Shown here piece after piece: positions 7,990-17,714 of a stretch of DNA of 53,672 nt (its first letter is position 1; each line of letters begins with the position of its first letter). The stretch comes from Alphaproteobacteria bacterium. Its GTDB lineage: Bacteria; Pseudomonadota; Alphaproteobacteria; Rhodobacterales; Rhodobacteraceae. The stretch covers positions 1 to 53,672 of the forward strand of contig JAAAPD010000031.1 of the NCBI GenBank assembly GCA_009908505.1, written 5' to 3'. The translations under genes were made by a program, and so were the position numbers. Under the pieces are notes generated by a model that did not search any database, had not been told where the DNA came from, and saw nothing but the letters and a program-made list of their open reading frames with translations.

Positions 7990-9150
7990 TCAGTAGACGG
8001 TGTCGGAGTTTTCGGTCACGTCGGCCTCGGTCACCTTGCCCCAGAGCACCTTGTAGACCCAGGCGGTGTAGATCAGGATCAGCGGCATGAAGATGGCCGT
8101 GACCACCAGCATGATGAACAGCGTCTGGTGAGAGGACGAGGCGTCCCAGACCGTCAGCGAACTGGTGGGGTCCAGGGTCGAGGGCAGGATGAAGGGGAAC
8201 ATCGTCAGGCCGACGCTTGCGATGATCCCGGTGATGCCCAGTTTCGACCACAGCAGGGTCGAGACCTCGCGCCCCGACCGCAGCCCCAGCACCGCCATGG
8301 CGATCCCGAGGAAGGCCATTGCGGGGGCGATGGCGATCCAAGGCCGATCGGCATAGGCCGATAGCCAGGACCCCTCACGCGTCACCTCGGAGAACAGCGG
8401 GTTCGACGCGCCTCCGGCGGCGACGTCGCCCAGCACGAAACCGTCGATCCCAAGGGCCAGCCAGAGCCCGGCCAGGGCATAGCCCGCCGCCGCGACCAGA
8501 CCGGCCACGATGCCGATGGACCGGGCGCGCCGGGCGACGTCACCCTCGGCCTTCAGGCTCAGCCAGGCGGCGCCGTGCATCAGCAGCATCGCCAGCGACA
8601 CCACCCCGGCCAGCAGGGCGAAAGGCCGCAGCAGCCCAAGGAACTTGGCCGCGAAATTTCCCGGATACATCGGCATCAGGCTGTCGGTCAGGTAGAAGGG
8701 CACGCCCAGCAGCACGTTGCCCACAGCCACGCCGAACAGTAGCGCGGGCACGGCACCCCCGGCGAACAGGGCCCAGTCCCAGCGACTGCGCCAGGTCGCG
8801 TCCTCGCGCTTGGAGCGATACTTGAACGCCACCGGCCGCACGATCAGCGCCGCGAGGATGACGAACATCGCCAGGTAGAACCCCGAGAAGCTGACTGCGT
8901 AGAGCGGTGGCCAGGCGGCGAAGATCGCGCCGCCGCCCAGGATGAACCAGACCTGGTTGCCTTCCCAGACGGGGCCGACCGTGTTGATGGCCACGCGGCG
9001 TTCCACGTCAGTCCTGGCCACGAAGGGCAGCAGCGCGCCGACCCCCATGTCGAAACCGTCGGTCAGGGCAAATCCGATCAGCAGCACGCCCAGAAGCGCC
9101 CACCAGATTACGCGCAGGATGTCGTAGTCGATCAGTTCATGAAGAATCAT
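7990..9150 (-). CDS. cydB: cytochrome bd ubiquinol oxidase subunit II
   Basis: Integral membrane protein of 386 residues. The N-terminus [27 protein letters not shown] carries the [13 protein letters not shown] stretch typical of CydB, and [20 protein letters not shown] follows near residue 60. Several further helices run to a C-terminal [13 protein letters not shown]. It pairs with CydA to form the bd quinol oxidase that reduces oxygen at low tension without pumping protons. The start lies five bases after the cydA stop. Length agrees with the E. coli type (379). Confidence 0.97.
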   Translation of the reverse strand: MILHELIDYDILRVIWWALLGVLLIGFALTDGFDMGVGALLPFVARTDVERRVAINTVGPVWEGNQVWFILGGGAIFAAWPPLYAVSFSGFYLAMFVILAALIVRPVAFKYRSKREDATWRSRWDWALFAGGAVPALLFGVAVGNVLLGVPFYLTDSLMPMYPGNFAAKFLGLLRPFALLAGVVSLAMLLMHGAAWLSLKAEGDVARRARSIGIVAGLVAAAGYALAGLWLALGIDGFVLGDVAAGGASNPLFSEVTREGSWLSAYADRPWIAIAPAMAFLGIAMAVLGLRSGREVSTLLWSKLGITGIIASVGLTMFPFILPSTLDPTSSLTVWDASSSHQTLFIMLVVTAIFMPLILIYTAWVYKVLWGKVTEADVTENSDTVY

Positions 9151-9155
9151 CTGTC

Positions 9156-10772
9156 TTACTCCGCTGGGGTGGCCACGCCGGCATCGGGATCGACGCCGGA
9201 GCTTTTCAGCCGCCGTTCATGCCGGGCTTGCCAGGCCTCGGTTTCCTCGACATCCTGGACCGGGCCCTTGCGGATGTATTTCACCATCAGGCGCACCTCG
9301 ATCACGAAGAGCACGGTGTAGAAGATGACGAACCCGGCCAGGGAAATCAGAAGGTCGGCGATGCTCAGATGCGAGGCGCTCATGGCCGTGGGCAGCACGC
9401 CGTCCACTGTCCAAGGCTGGCGGCCGAACTCGGCCACGAACCAGCCCAACTCGGCCGCGATCCAGGGCGTTGGAATGATGGCGACCGCCAGGTAGAGCGA
9501 CCAGCGCGGGAACTGCATCTGCCGGAACGAGGCGCGCCAGAAGAAATAGGCCATCACCGCGATGAAGCTGAAGCCCAGTGCGACCATGATGCGGAACGCC
9601 CAGAACAGTGGCGCCACGCCGGGCACCGTGTCATCGGCGGCCATGGCGATCTGCTCGTCCGTCGCCTCGCGCGGGTCATCCACGTAGGGCATCAGCAGCA
9701 TCGCGTAGCCAAGGTTGTCGGAATGCGCCTCGAAGGTGTCGCGTACCGATTGAGGTGTCGCGTCGCGCTGGTCACGGATGGTCATCAGCGCGTCATAGGC
9801 GATCAGCCCGTCGCGGATCCGGTCCTCGGATTCGGCGACAAGGTCATTGATGCCGGGGATTTCCTGCGTTAGCGACCGGGTGCCGATCAGGCCCATGACC
9901 CAGGGGATTTCCACCGCGTAGTGGGTCTCGCGCGCCTCCTTGTCGGGAAAGCCGATGGCGGTGAAGGGCGCGGGGGCATGGTGGGTTTCCCACATGCCTT
10001 CCATGGCGGCGAGCTTCATCTTCTGGGTGTGACTGGCCGAATAGCCGGATTCATCGCCCAGAACGACGACCGAAAGCGCCGCCGCCAGCCCGAAGGCCGA
10101 GGCGACCGCGATCGAGCGCCGCGCAAGATCCCGGTGCCGATCCTGCAGAAGGTAGAGCGCCGAAACCCCCAGCACGAAGACGCTGGCGGTGACGTAGCCG
10201 GCGGACACCGTGTGGACGAATTTCGCCTGCGCCACCTCGTTGAACAGCACCTCGAAAAACGACGTCATCTCCATGCGCATGGTGTCTGGGTTGAATTCGG
10301 CGCCCACCGGGTTCTGCATCCAGCCATTGGCGATCAGGATCCACAGGGCCGAGAAGTTCGACCCGATGGCCACCAGCCAGGCCACCACCAGGTGCTGCAC
10401 CTTGCTCAGCTTGTCCCAGCCGAAGAAGAACAGCCCCACAAAGGTCGCCTCCAGGAAGAAGGCCATCAGCCCCTCGATCGCCAGCGGCGCGCCGAAGACA
10501 TCGCCCACGTAGTGCGAATAGTAGGACCAGTTCATCCCGAACTGGAATTCCATCGTGATCCCCGTGGCGACGCCCAGCACGAAGTTGATGCCGAAAAGCG
10601 TGCCCCAGAATTTCGTCATTTGCCGCCAGATCGGGCGGTTCGTCATGACATAGACGGTCTCCATGATCGCGACGAGGATCGACAGACCCAGCGTCAGCGG
10701 CACGAAGAGAAAGTGATACATGGCTGTCAGCGCGAATTGCAGGCGCGACAGCTCGACCAGTCCGATCTCCAT
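9156..10772 (-). CDS. cydA: cytochrome bd ubiquinol oxidase subunit I
   Basis: Heme-bearing subunit of 538 residues. The heme ligands are visible: His20 in [12 protein letters not shown] for the b595/d side, His in [11 protein letters not shown], and Met in [14 protein letters not shown] for b558. Between them sits a long periplasmic Q-loop ([16 protein letters not shown] through [11 protein letters not shown]), placing it in the long-loop, E. coli-like subfamily and not the CIO/short-loop form. The ATG at 10772 is preceded by AAGGAG at good spacing; the longer frame upstream reads through the promoter. An FNR-type box lies about 80 bases upstream, arguing for low-oxygen induction. Confidence 0.97.
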   Translation of the reverse strand: MEIGLVELSRLQFALTAMYHFLFVPLTLGLSILVAIMETVYVMTNRPIWRQMTKFWGTLFGINFVLGVATGITMEFQFGMNWSYYSHYVGDVFGAPLAIEGLMAFFLEATFVGLFFFGWDKLSKVQHLVVAWLVAIGSNFSALWILIANGWMQNPVGAEFNPDTMRMEMTSFFEVLFNEVAQAKFVHTVSAGYVTASVFVLGVSALYLLQDRHRDLARRSIAVASAFGLAAALSVVVLGDESGYSASHTQKMKLAAMEGMWETHHAPAPFTAIGFPDKEARETHYAVEIPWVMGLIGTRSLTQEIPGINDLVAESEDRIRDGLIAYDALMTIRDQRDATPQSVRDTFEAHSDNLGYAMLLMPYVDDPREATDEQIAMAADDTVPGVAPLFWAFRIMVALGFSFIAVMAYFFWRASFRQMQFPRWSLYLAVAIIPTPWIAAELGWFVAEFGRQPWTVDGVLPTAMSASHLSIADLLISLAGFVIFYTVLFVIEVRLMVKYIRKGPVQDVEETEAWQARHERRLKSSGVDPDAGVATPAE

Positions 10773-10853
10773 TTCGGAACTCCTTGAATGCTCTAAATTC
10801 CACATCTCGAATGCAGAATAAAAGCTTCATATGACGATTCTTGGATGTATGAT

Positions 10854-10867
10854 TTGACTCAGGTCAA
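10854..10867. promoter_or_regulatory. FNR/FnrL-type box before cydA
   Basis: TTGAC-CTGA-GTCAA (minus-strand reading) is an exact dyad close to the FNR consensus TTGAT-N4-ATCAA. Its centre is about 88 bases before the cydA start, in the 120-base gap after cydC. A weak TATGAA-like -10 lies about 30 bases downstream, the distance expected for an activator overlapping -35. Confidence 0.72.
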
Positions 10868-10892
10868 AAACCCGTACCGAAGATGCGGTTTT

Positions 10893-12512
10893 TCAGCCCA
10901 GCGGGATGACGCGGTCGGCAAAGGCGGTTTCCTCGGGGCGGTGCGCGGCCATGAGGATCGCTGCCCCTGGCAGGGCCTGGCGCAAGCCGGTCAACACCTG
11001 TTGGGCCAGGGGGCCGTCCAGCCCCTCGGTGGGTTCGTCCAGCAACAGAAGGCGCGGATTGCACAGCACCGCGCGGGCCAGGACCAGCCGCCGCCCCTCG
11101 CCCCCGGAGAGGCCCGCGCCGCGAAAGCCCAGACGCGCGGCCAGCCCGCCCTTGGCCCGCACAATGTCCTCCAGCCGCGCGGCACGCAGCGCCTGCCAGA
11201 GCGCGGTCTCGTCCGCCTCCGGCGCGGCAAGGCACAGGTTCTCGGCGATCGTGCCCGCGACCAGCGCATGCCGTTGCGGCACCATGGCTATTTCATCCGC
11301 GGGCACGGACCGGGTTACCGTGTCGTCCGGCGCCATGATCTCGCCGGCGACGGCCAGAAGGACGCTCGACTTGCCGCCGCCGCTGCGCCCGGTCAGGGCG
11401 ACGGTCTCGCCGGCCGCCACCGTCAGGCTCAGCGGCGCGAACATGGGCAGGGTGCCGGACCCGCGCCGCAGCACAAGGCCACTCAGGGCCAGGGGCGGGC
11501 CGGTATGGCGGGCAGGCGCGATGGCCCCGTCGGGGCCCGGCGCGTCGTTCAGCATCGGCACGATCCGGCGCGCGGCCGATCGCATCAGGCCGATCTCGGA
11601 CAGCGCGCGGCGCACGGGCGCCACCGCCTCGGCCAGGGCCAGGGCGGCGAAAATGCCGATGGCCGTGCGGGCCGGCGAAATGGCGCCCGCCTCGGCCAGG
11701 TTGCCGCCGATGGCCATGACCGCCGCAACGACGCCCCAGCCGCACAGCGCAAGGATCACGCCGGTCTGCCGGTCGATCCGGTCGATCTGGTCATGATTGC
11801 GGGCATGTTGGCCGGCCGCCCGGGTCACGGCGTCGCGCATCGCGGGCAACTGGCCGAAGGCGATCAACTCCTCGCGGGCGGTGATCATGTCGACCAGCCG
11901 CTGCCGCAGCGCCTGCAGGCCGGCCTCGGCGCGGCGGGCCGCCGGTTCCGCCAGTCTCTGCCCCGCGACGAAGACGAGGGTCGGCGCGACCCCGTAGCCC
12001 AGCCCGATCACCAGGCCCACGACGGGATGGACCAGCCAGGCCGTAGCGGCGGCCGTGAGCGCGATCACGGCCAGCCCCGCCATGCCCGGCAGGACCAGGC
12101 GCAGCGCCAGCCCGTCCAGCGCGTCGATATCCGCCGTCACGCGGTTGAGGAAGGCGCTGGCCCGCAGCCGCTCCAGCTGCCGATAAGGCGCGATCAGCAG
12201 ACCGCCCAGCAGCCGCACTCGCAGCGCCGAGAGTGCCCGCAAGGTCGCGTCATGGGTTGTCAGCCGTTCACCGTAGCGGGCCGCCGTGCGCCCCAGCGCC
12301 AGCAGGCGCACCATGGCCGATGGTGTGAAGAAGTTGAAGGTGACGCCCAGCCCGGCCAGCCCCGCAGCTGCGGCCGCCGTGATGAACCAGCCCGACAGCG
12401 CCAGAAGGGTCGCGCCCATCGCCAGGACGGTGATCGACAGCGCCATGCCCCTGGCCAAGGCGCGCCGGTCGCTGGCCACCAGCAGCCGGATCATGCGCAG
12501 CAGCGCGTTCAT
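10893..12512 (-). CDS. cydC: glutathione/cysteine (heme-linked) ABC exporter subunit CydC
   Basis: Half-ABC exporter of 539 residues. Residues 1 to about 310 hold six membrane helices. The nucleotide-binding domain follows with Walker A GRSGGGKSS, signature LSGGEGRR and Walker B LLLLDEPTEG. With CydD it forms the heterodimer that maintains periplasmic thiol balance and is required for assembly of the bd oxidase. The start overlaps the cydD stop by four bases. The annotation as CydC and not CydD rests on order and on the ALLRMIRL start. Confidence 0.93.
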   Translation of the reverse strand: MNALLRMIRLLVASDRRALARGMALSITVLAMGATLLALSGWFITAAAAAGLAGLGVTFNFFTPSAMVRLLALGRTAARYGERLTTHDATLRALSALRVRLLGGLLIAPYRQLERLRASAFLNRVTADIDALDGLALRLVLPGMAGLAVIALTAAATAWLVHPVVGLVIGLGYGVAPTLVFVAGQRLAEPAARRAEAGLQALRQRLVDMITAREELIAFGQLPAMRDAVTRAAGQHARNHDQIDRIDRQTGVILALCGWGVVAAVMAIGGNLAEAGAISPARTAIGIFAALALAEAVAPVRRALSEIGLMRSAARRIVPMLNDAPGPDGAIAPARHTGPPLALSGLVLRRGSGTLPMFAPLSLTVAAGETVALTGRSGGGKSSVLLAVAGEIMAPDDTVTRSVPADEIAMVPQRHALVAGTIAENLCLAAPEADETALWQALRAARLEDIVRAKGGLAARLGFRGAGLSGGEGRRLVLARAVLCNPRLLLLDEPTEGLDGPLAQQVLTGLRQALPGAAILMAAHRPEETAFADRVIPLG

Positions 12513-14140
12513 TGCTCCGCCCCCAGCGCGACATGGCGCGACAGCCTGGAAATCAGGCGCGGATCATGGCTGGCGGCGATAAGGGTGCCGCCAGCTGCGA
12601 CATGAGCCAGCAGGCCGTCGATGATGTCGCTGGCGGTCTTTGCATCAAGGTCGGCCGTCGGCTCGTCGGCCAGCAGCAGGGCGGGCTGGCCCTGCAGAGC
12701 GCGGGCCAGCATCACGCGGCGCGCCTCGCCCCCTGACAGGCCGGCTCCGGTTTCGCCCAGCCGGGTCAGGTCGCCCCGTGGCAGGGTCGCCAGGATGGGC
12801 GCGACGTGGGTTCTCTCCAGAAGTTGCGGGTCGGGGCGGTCGCCGAAGCCGATATTGTAGCGCAGCGACCGGCCGAGGAAATGTGGCGCCTGTGGCATCC
12901 ATCCAAGGGTGGCGCGCCAGCGGTCCGCGATTTCCGGGGTCAGCGGGGTCTCTCCCATCCGGATCGTGCCGGCGTCGGGCTGCTCAAGCCCGGCCAGAAG
13001 GCGCAGCAGGGTCGTCTTGCCACTGCCGCTGGCCCCGCTAAGGGCCAGGCTTTCGCCGGGACGGATGGTCAGGTCGGGCCAATACAAGGGCCGGCCGCCC
13101 CGTTGCAGGACCAGGCCCCGGCTGGACAGCCCGTCGAAGGACAGGGGCGCGGCCCGGCCGCCGATGCCGGGAAGGGCCGGGCGCGGATCATCGCGCCAGC
13201 CGTGCACCTCCTCGGTCACCGCGTCGGCGGCGGACTTGTCGTGCCAGGCCGCGGCAAGGTCGCGCAACGGCTGAAAGAAATCGGGCGCAAGCAGCAGGAT
13301 GAAGATCCCGGCGAAGGGGCTGAGCGACCCGCCCCAGGCCCCCCATGTGACCTGGCCCAGAAGCGAGAAGCCGACCCAGACCGCGATCATCGCCACGGCC
13401 AGGGCCGAGAACAGCTCGAGCACGGTCGAGGACAGGAACGCCACCCGCAGCACGGCCATGGTGCGGTGCCGGAGGGTGTCCGAGGCCGCCGCGAACCCGT
13501 CGATCACTTGCGGTCCCGCCCCGATCAGCCGCAGGTCGGACAGGGCGGCCAGGCGGTCGGCCAGAAGGTCGGTCAAGGACCCTATTTCGGCCATCTGCCG
13601 GGCGCTGGCCTCTTTCGCGGCCCAACCGACGAGTGCCATGAACAACGGGATGAGCGGCCCGGCCATCAGCAGGACGGCCGCCGGCGCCCAGCTGAACCAT
13701 GCGGTCAGCAGCACGATCACCGGCGGCAGGACCATGACCCTTTGCCGCGCCGGGGCATAGCGCAGAAGGGCGGGGCGCAACGCCTCGGCCTTCTCGGTCG
13801 CAAGGGCCGCCAGGGCGCCGGCGCCGCCATGGCCCGACGGCGTGACCGTTGCCGCCTCTCGCGCAATGATCTCGTCGCGCAGGGCGGCGATCCGGGCGGC
13901 GGCAGCGCGGCCGAGCATGGCCTGTCCCCGGCTGTCGAGCGCGGCGCGCAGCACACCCAGCGCCAGGAAGGCAAGGGCCAAGGCCAACACCGGGCTGTCC
14001 TTGCCCAACAGCAGGTCCGCGAGCAGACGCGCGATCACCCAGGCCTGGACGATCCAGACCAGGCTGGCGGCAACCGAGAAAAGCCCGCCGAGGCGGGCCT
14101 GGCGGGCGGTCCAGTGCGGCTGTTGCGGTGTTTCGGACAT
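12509..14140 (-). CDS. cydD: ABC exporter subunit CydD
   Basis: Half-ABC exporter of 543 residues with an N-terminal membrane domain (helices from about residue 17) and a nucleotide-binding domain from about 325. Walker A is GASGSGKTT, the signature is LSGGEARR, and Walker B is LLLADEPTADLD. It is partner of the overlapping cydC downstream and first gene of the bd cluster. Its promoter region holds an FNR-type box about 60 bases upstream, like that of cydA, so assembly factors and oxidase are probably co-induced when oxygen falls. Confidence 0.94.
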   Translation of the reverse strand: MSETPQQPHWTARQARLGGLFSVAASLVWIVQAWVIARLLADLLLGKDSPVLALALAFLALGVLRAALDSRGQAMLGRAAAARIAALRDEIIAREAATVTPSGHGGAGALAALATEKAEALRPALLRYAPARQRVMVLPPVIVLLTAWFSWAPAAVLLMAGPLIPLFMALVGWAAKEASARQMAEIGSLTDLLADRLAALSDLRLIGAGPQVIDGFAAASDTLRHRTMAVLRVAFLSSTVLELFSALAVAMIAVWVGFSLLGQVTWGAWGGSLSPFAGIFILLLAPDFFQPLRDLAAAWHDKSAADAVTEEVHGWRDDPRPALPGIGGRAAPLSFDGLSSRGLVLQRGGRPLYWPDLTIRPGESLALSGASGSGKTTLLRLLAGLEQPDAGTIRMGETPLTPEIADRWRATLGWMPQAPHFLGRSLRYNIGFGDRPDPQLLERTHVAPILATLPRGDLTRLGETGAGLSGGEARRVMLARALQGQPALLLADEPTADLDAKTASDIIDGLLAHVAAGGTLIAASHDPRLISRLSRHVALGAEQ

Positions 14141-14194
14141 CCTGCGCCTTCCTTTCTGCGATCCCGGTCCTAGGCCAGGCGCGGACCTTAGGAC

Positions 14195-14208
14195 GTGATC
14201 TGGATCAA
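14195..14208. promoter_or_regulatory. FNR/FnrL-type box before cydD
   Basis: On the minus strand TTGAT-CCAG-ATCAC matches the FNR consensus TTGAT-N4-ATCAA at nine of ten fixed bases. It is centred about 61 bases before the cydD ATG, consistent with an activator site at -41.5 of a short-leader transcript. Confidence 0.75.
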
Positions 14209-14249
14209 AAAGGTGTATTCAGGATGTGAAATAAATCGACCCCACGGCC

Positions 14250-15368
14250 TCAGCGGTAGAACCGCGCGTTGCGCTGTCCCCAATCGGAATAGAGATCGGC
14301 CATGATCGTGCCGAACTGGTGCTCGGCCATTTCCTGCGTGATCGCGCCGGGGCCGGTGCCGCCGAACAGGACCACCGGGTCACCCACGCCGACCCCTGGC
14401 AGGTCGGTGACATCGGCGACGAGGGCATTCATCGACACCTTGCCCAGCACCGGCACCTGCCTGCCCCGGATCGTCACCTTCGACTCGTCCGATGCGCCGC
14501 GCCGATAGCCGTTCTCGTAGCCGATTGAGATGCAGGCCAATTGGCTTGGCCGGTCCAGCCGCGCGGCCCGGTCATAGCCGACGCTGGCCCCGGCCGGGTA
14601 GGATTGCAGGCTGACGACCCGCGCCTCAAGGTCCATGGTGGGGCGAAAGCCCAGGTCGGGGCGCAGGATGCCGTACAGGATCGCCCCGCACCGATACATG
14701 TCGGTCTCGACAGCGGTGACCGCGGCCAGGGTGAGGGAGCTGCCTGCATGGACGAGAACCTTGCGCCGATCCAGCGTGCCGGCCTCCAGCGCCCAGGCTG
14801 CCTGGTCCCGGAACAGGGCGGCGCTGCCCCGCAGCTGGTCGGGCGCGTTCGAGGGAAAATGCGAACAGATGCCCCGGACCCCATCGCCAAGCAGGTCGAG
14901 GATCTGCCGGCAGGCGTCCCGGCCCGCGCCCGTGGCGATGTCCAGGCCGTCGCGCGCCATGCCCGAGGCATCCAGCGCAAGATGCACGCCCGTCCCCAGC
15001 CGCCCGGCCCGGCGCAGCGCGGCCAGGTGCCGGGCCGCCTCGGGCGCGGCAACCTGTTCCTCGATCCTGTCGCGCAGGGCCTCCTCGATCTCCGCCGGGG
15101 TGGCGCTGCGCAGCCGGATCAACGTGCCATCGAACCCTGCCCCGCGGACCGCCCGCGCCTCGGAATTCGAGGTGATGCCGATGCAGGTCACGCCGCGATC
15201 CCGCATCAGGGGCACCACCTGGTCGATGCCATGGCCATAGGCGTCGGCCTTGAGAACGGCGCAAAACCGCCGCCCCGCGGGCACGAGGCCCAGGGCCAGG
15301 TCCAGGTTCCGGGCAATGCGGTCGCGGTGGATATTGCACCAGGAGGCGGGGGCCGGGTCGGGCATCAT
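14250..15368 (-). CDS. alanine-racemase-like PLP enzyme
   Basis: Alr-family protein of 372 residues. The PLP lysine is K40 in AVLKADAYGHG, and the second catalytic residue, Tyr284 in GYENGYRR, is present. The usual Met-Asp pair of the C-terminal domain is Met-Asn here (GKVSMNAL, 311-316), and the RPG of the ALYG motif reads RCG (MYRCGAILYG). Both are departures from housekeeping alanine racemases. It is the last gene of the catabolic operon, overlapping the upstream M20 gene by four bases. A catabolic racemase, possibly not specific for alanine, is more likely than a cell-wall enzyme. The substrate is unknown. Confidence 0.75.
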   Translation of the reverse strand: MMPDPAPASWCNIHRDRIARNLDLALGLVPAGRRFCAVLKADAYGHGIDQVVPLMRDRGVTCIGITSNSEARAVRGAGFDGTLIRLRSATPAEIEEALRDRIEEQVAAPEAARHLAALRRAGRLGTGVHLALDASGMARDGLDIATGAGRDACRQILDLLGDGVRGICSHFPSNAPDQLRGSAALFRDQAAWALEAGTLDRRKVLVHAGSSLTLAAVTAVETDMYRCGAILYGILRPDLGFRPTMDLEARVVSLQSYPAGASVGYDRAARLDRPSQLACISIGYENGYRRGASDESKVTIRGRQVPVLGKVSMNALVADVTDLPGVGVGDPVVLFGGTGPGAITQEMAEHQFGTIMADLYSDWGQRNARFYR

Positions 15369-16525
15369 CCGGCATTCGCCTCGCCCAAAAGGTCGCGCAG
15401 GATGCCGTTGAACAGCTCTGCCATGACGGGGATCAGCGCGTCGGGAAAATCGTAGTCGGGGTTGTGCAGCTGCGGGTGGTCCTCGCCCGCGCCCACGTAA
15501 AGCAGCGTGGCCTTGGCCCCGTCATCCCCCAGGCGCCCGAAATCCTCGGACCAGCGCATGGGCAGCGCCATCTCATGGGGCGGGTGCCCCAGCCGCGTGG
15601 CGGCCTTTCGGGCGATCTCGGTGGCCTCTGTGTCGTTCACGACCGCGCGGAACACATCGTGCCAGGACAGCGCCACGTCCAGCGCGCCTTTGGCAGCGGC
15701 GACATGGCGCTCGGCCTCGGCCATCAGCGTGTCCATGCGTTCGTTGGTCATGGCGCGCAAGGTGACGCGCAGTTCGCCCTCGCCCGGCGCGATGCCGAAG
15801 CTGGGCTCGCCCAAGCGCGCATGGGTCAGGGTGGCAAGCGCGAAATCCGCCTCGCCGATCATGCCCGTGCCCAAGGCCGGCAGGTCTATCAAAAGCCGCG
15901 CCATGGCCGGTGCCGGAGAGACCCCGTCCTCGGGCGCGGCGGCATGGGAACTCCGGCCCGTCAGGTGCAGGCGCAACCCGCGCGAAGCGCAGTTGCCCGG
16001 CCCTGCGCGCAAGCCGATTTCACCCAAGGGGCGCCCGGGCACGTTGTGATAGGCAAAGGCGTAATCGGGCCGGATCTCGGGCCAGCGCGGATCGGTGACA
16101 ACGGCTGCCGCCCCGGCCCCGGTTTCCTCGGCCGGTTGGAACAGCAGGATCACGCGGCCCCGTGCCGGGCGCCGGGCCAACAGGCGCGCGACCCCCAGCA
16201 GCGTGACCATGTGCCCGTCATGGCCGCACAGATGCCCCTTGCCGTCGATTTCCGACCGGTAGGGCAGGGCGCCGATTTCATGAATTGGCAACCCGTCGAG
16301 TTCGCAGCGCAAAAGCACGGTCGGACCGGCCCCGCTGCCGCGGAATTCCGCCGCAACGCCGTGCCCGCCCAACCCCTGCCAGACCCGATCCGCGCCAAGC
16401 GCCGTCAGTTCGTGGGCGATGCGTGCGGCGGTCGGCCCTTCCTGGCCGGACAGGTCGGGCTGGCGGTGCAGGTCGTGGCGCAGCGCGGTCAGCCGGGTGA
16501 TGTCCTCCTGGGCAAGGGTCAGCAT
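15365..16525 (-). CDS. M20D-type amidohydrolase (hippurate hydrolase-like)
   Basis: Zinc amidohydrolase of 386 residues in the M20D group, which includes hippuricase, IAA-amino acid hydrolases and N-acyl-amino acid deacylases. Metal-site motifs visible are LCGHDGHMVTLLGVA (about 97-111) and FQPAEETGAGA (about 130), with a lid segment GRSSHAAAPEDG. It probably releases a free amino acid from an N-acylated precursor inside the cell. The start at 16525 is preceded by GAGGACAGG, ten bases after the thiolase stop; the longer upstream frame is out of context with the thiolase gene. Operon context suggests it supplies the class III aminotransferase. Confidence 0.82.
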   Translation of the reverse strand: MLTLAQEDITRLTALRHDLHRQPDLSGQEGPTAARIAHELTALGADRVWQGLGGHGVAAEFRGSGAGPTVLLRCELDGLPIHEIGALPYRSEIDGKGHLCGHDGHMVTLLGVARLLARRPARGRVILLFQPAEETGAGAAAVVTDPRWPEIRPDYAFAYHNVPGRPLGEIGLRAGPGNCASRGLRLHLTGRSSHAAAPEDGVSPAPAMARLLIDLPALGTGMIGEADFALATLTHARLGEPSFGIAPGEGELRVTLRAMTNERMDTLMAEAERHVAAAKGALDVALSWHDVFRAVVNDTEATEIARKAATRLGHPPHEMALPMRWSEDFGRLGDDGAKATLLYVGAGEDHPQLHNPDYDFPDALIPVMAELFNGILRDLLGEANAG

Positions 16526-16535
16526 CCTGTCCTCC

Positions 16536-17711
16536 TCAGAAAATCTCGAAAAGGCCGGCGGCGCCCTGTCCGCCGCCCACGCACATGGACACGACTGCCC
16601 ATTTCGCGCCCCGGCGGCGGCCCTCAAGCAGGACATGTCCGGCCATGCGCGCGCCGGACATGCCGTAGGGGTGGCCGATGGAAATCGCGCCGCCATTCAC
16701 GTTGAGCCGCGCATCCGGGATATCCAGCGCGTCGCGGCAATGGACCAGCTGCGCGGCGAAGGCCTCGTTGATTTCCCAAAGGTTGATATCCGCGATTCCC
16801 AGCCCGGCGCGGTCCAGAAGACGCGGGATCGCGACGACCGGGCCGATGCCCATTTCCTCGGGGGCGACGCCGGCCACGGCGAAACCGCGCAGCGCCCCAA
16901 GCGGCGACAGGCCGCGCCGGCTGGCCTCTTGCGCCTCCATCACCACCAGCGCGGCGGCGCCGTCGGACAGCTGGCTGGCATTGCCGGCGGTCACGGTCTT
17001 GCCCGCACCCTGCACGGGGGCAAGCCCGGCCAGCCCCTCGGCGGTGGTGCCGGGCCGGTTGCATTCGTCATGCTCCAGCCGTGCGGTCTCTTGGCGGGTT
17101 TCGCCGGTGGCCTTGTCGGTGACGATCCTGACCGCTTCGACCGGAACGATCTCGCCGGCGAACACCCCCGCCTCCTGTGCGCGGGCGGTGCGCTGCTGGC
17201 TTTGCAGGGCATAGGCGTCCTGGGCGGCGCGGCTGACGCCGTAGCGGTCGGCGACGATCTCGGCGGTGTCCAGCATGTTCAGGTAGTAGGTTTGCGCCAC
17301 GTTCGGATCGCGGTAGCGGTGACCGTTCCAGTGACTGTTCTGCACCAGCGAGATGGAATCGAGCCCCCCGGCCAGCGCCACGCCCACCCCCTCGCAGCGC
17401 ACCATGTGCCCGGCGATGGCAAGCGCGTTGAGGCCCGAGGCGCATTGCCGGTCCACCGTGGCCCCGGCCACGCTGTCGGGCAGGCCGGCGGCCTGCGCGA
17501 TGTGACGGGCCACGTTCACGCCCGACGTGCCCTGGGTCAGGGCCGACCCGAAGACGGCCTCTTCCACCTCGCCACCCTCCAGCCCGGCGCGGGACAGGGC
17601 GGCCGTGACCGCCGGCGCGGCCAGGCTGGGCGCGGTCAGGGTGTTGAACGCGCCGCGATAGGCCTTGCCGATGGGCGTGCGGGCTGTGGAAACGATGACG
17701 GCGTCACGCAT
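16536..17711 (-). CDS. acetyl-CoA C-acyltransferase (thiolase)
   Basis: Degradative-type thiolase of 391 residues. The nucleophile is Cys90 in [13 protein letters not shown]; the NEAFA motif, [10 protein letters not shown] with the catalytic His, and [12 protein letters not shown] with the second Cys complete the site. It cleaves a 3-oxoacyl-CoA with CoA to acetyl-CoA plus a shortened acyl-CoA. No hydratase or 3-hydroxyacyl-CoA dehydrogenase lies nearby, so its substrate is more likely made by the CoA-transferase encoded in the same operon than by classic beta-oxidation. Its stop is ten bases before the M20D gene and its start three bases after the ArgE-like M20 gene. Confidence 0.88.
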   Translation of the reverse strand: MRDAVIVSTARTPIGKAYRGAFNTLTAPSLAAPAVTAALSRAGLEGGEVEEAVFGSALTQGTSGVNVARHIAQAAGLPDSVAGATVDRQCASGLNALAIAGHMVRCEGVGVALAGGLDSISLVQNSHWNGHRYRDPNVAQTYYLNMLDTAEIVADRYGVSRAAQDAYALQSQQRTARAQEAGVFAGEIVPVEAVRIVTDKATGETRQETARLEHDECNRPGTTAEGLAGLAPVQGAGKTVTAGNASQLSDGAAALVVMEAQEASRRGLSPLGALRGFAVAGVAPEEMGIGPVVAIPRLLDRAGLGIADINLWEINEAFAAQLVHCRDALDIPDARLNVNGGAISIGHPYGMSGARMAGHVLLEGRRRGAKWAVVSMCVGGGQGAAGLFEIF

Positions 17712-17714
17712 GTT

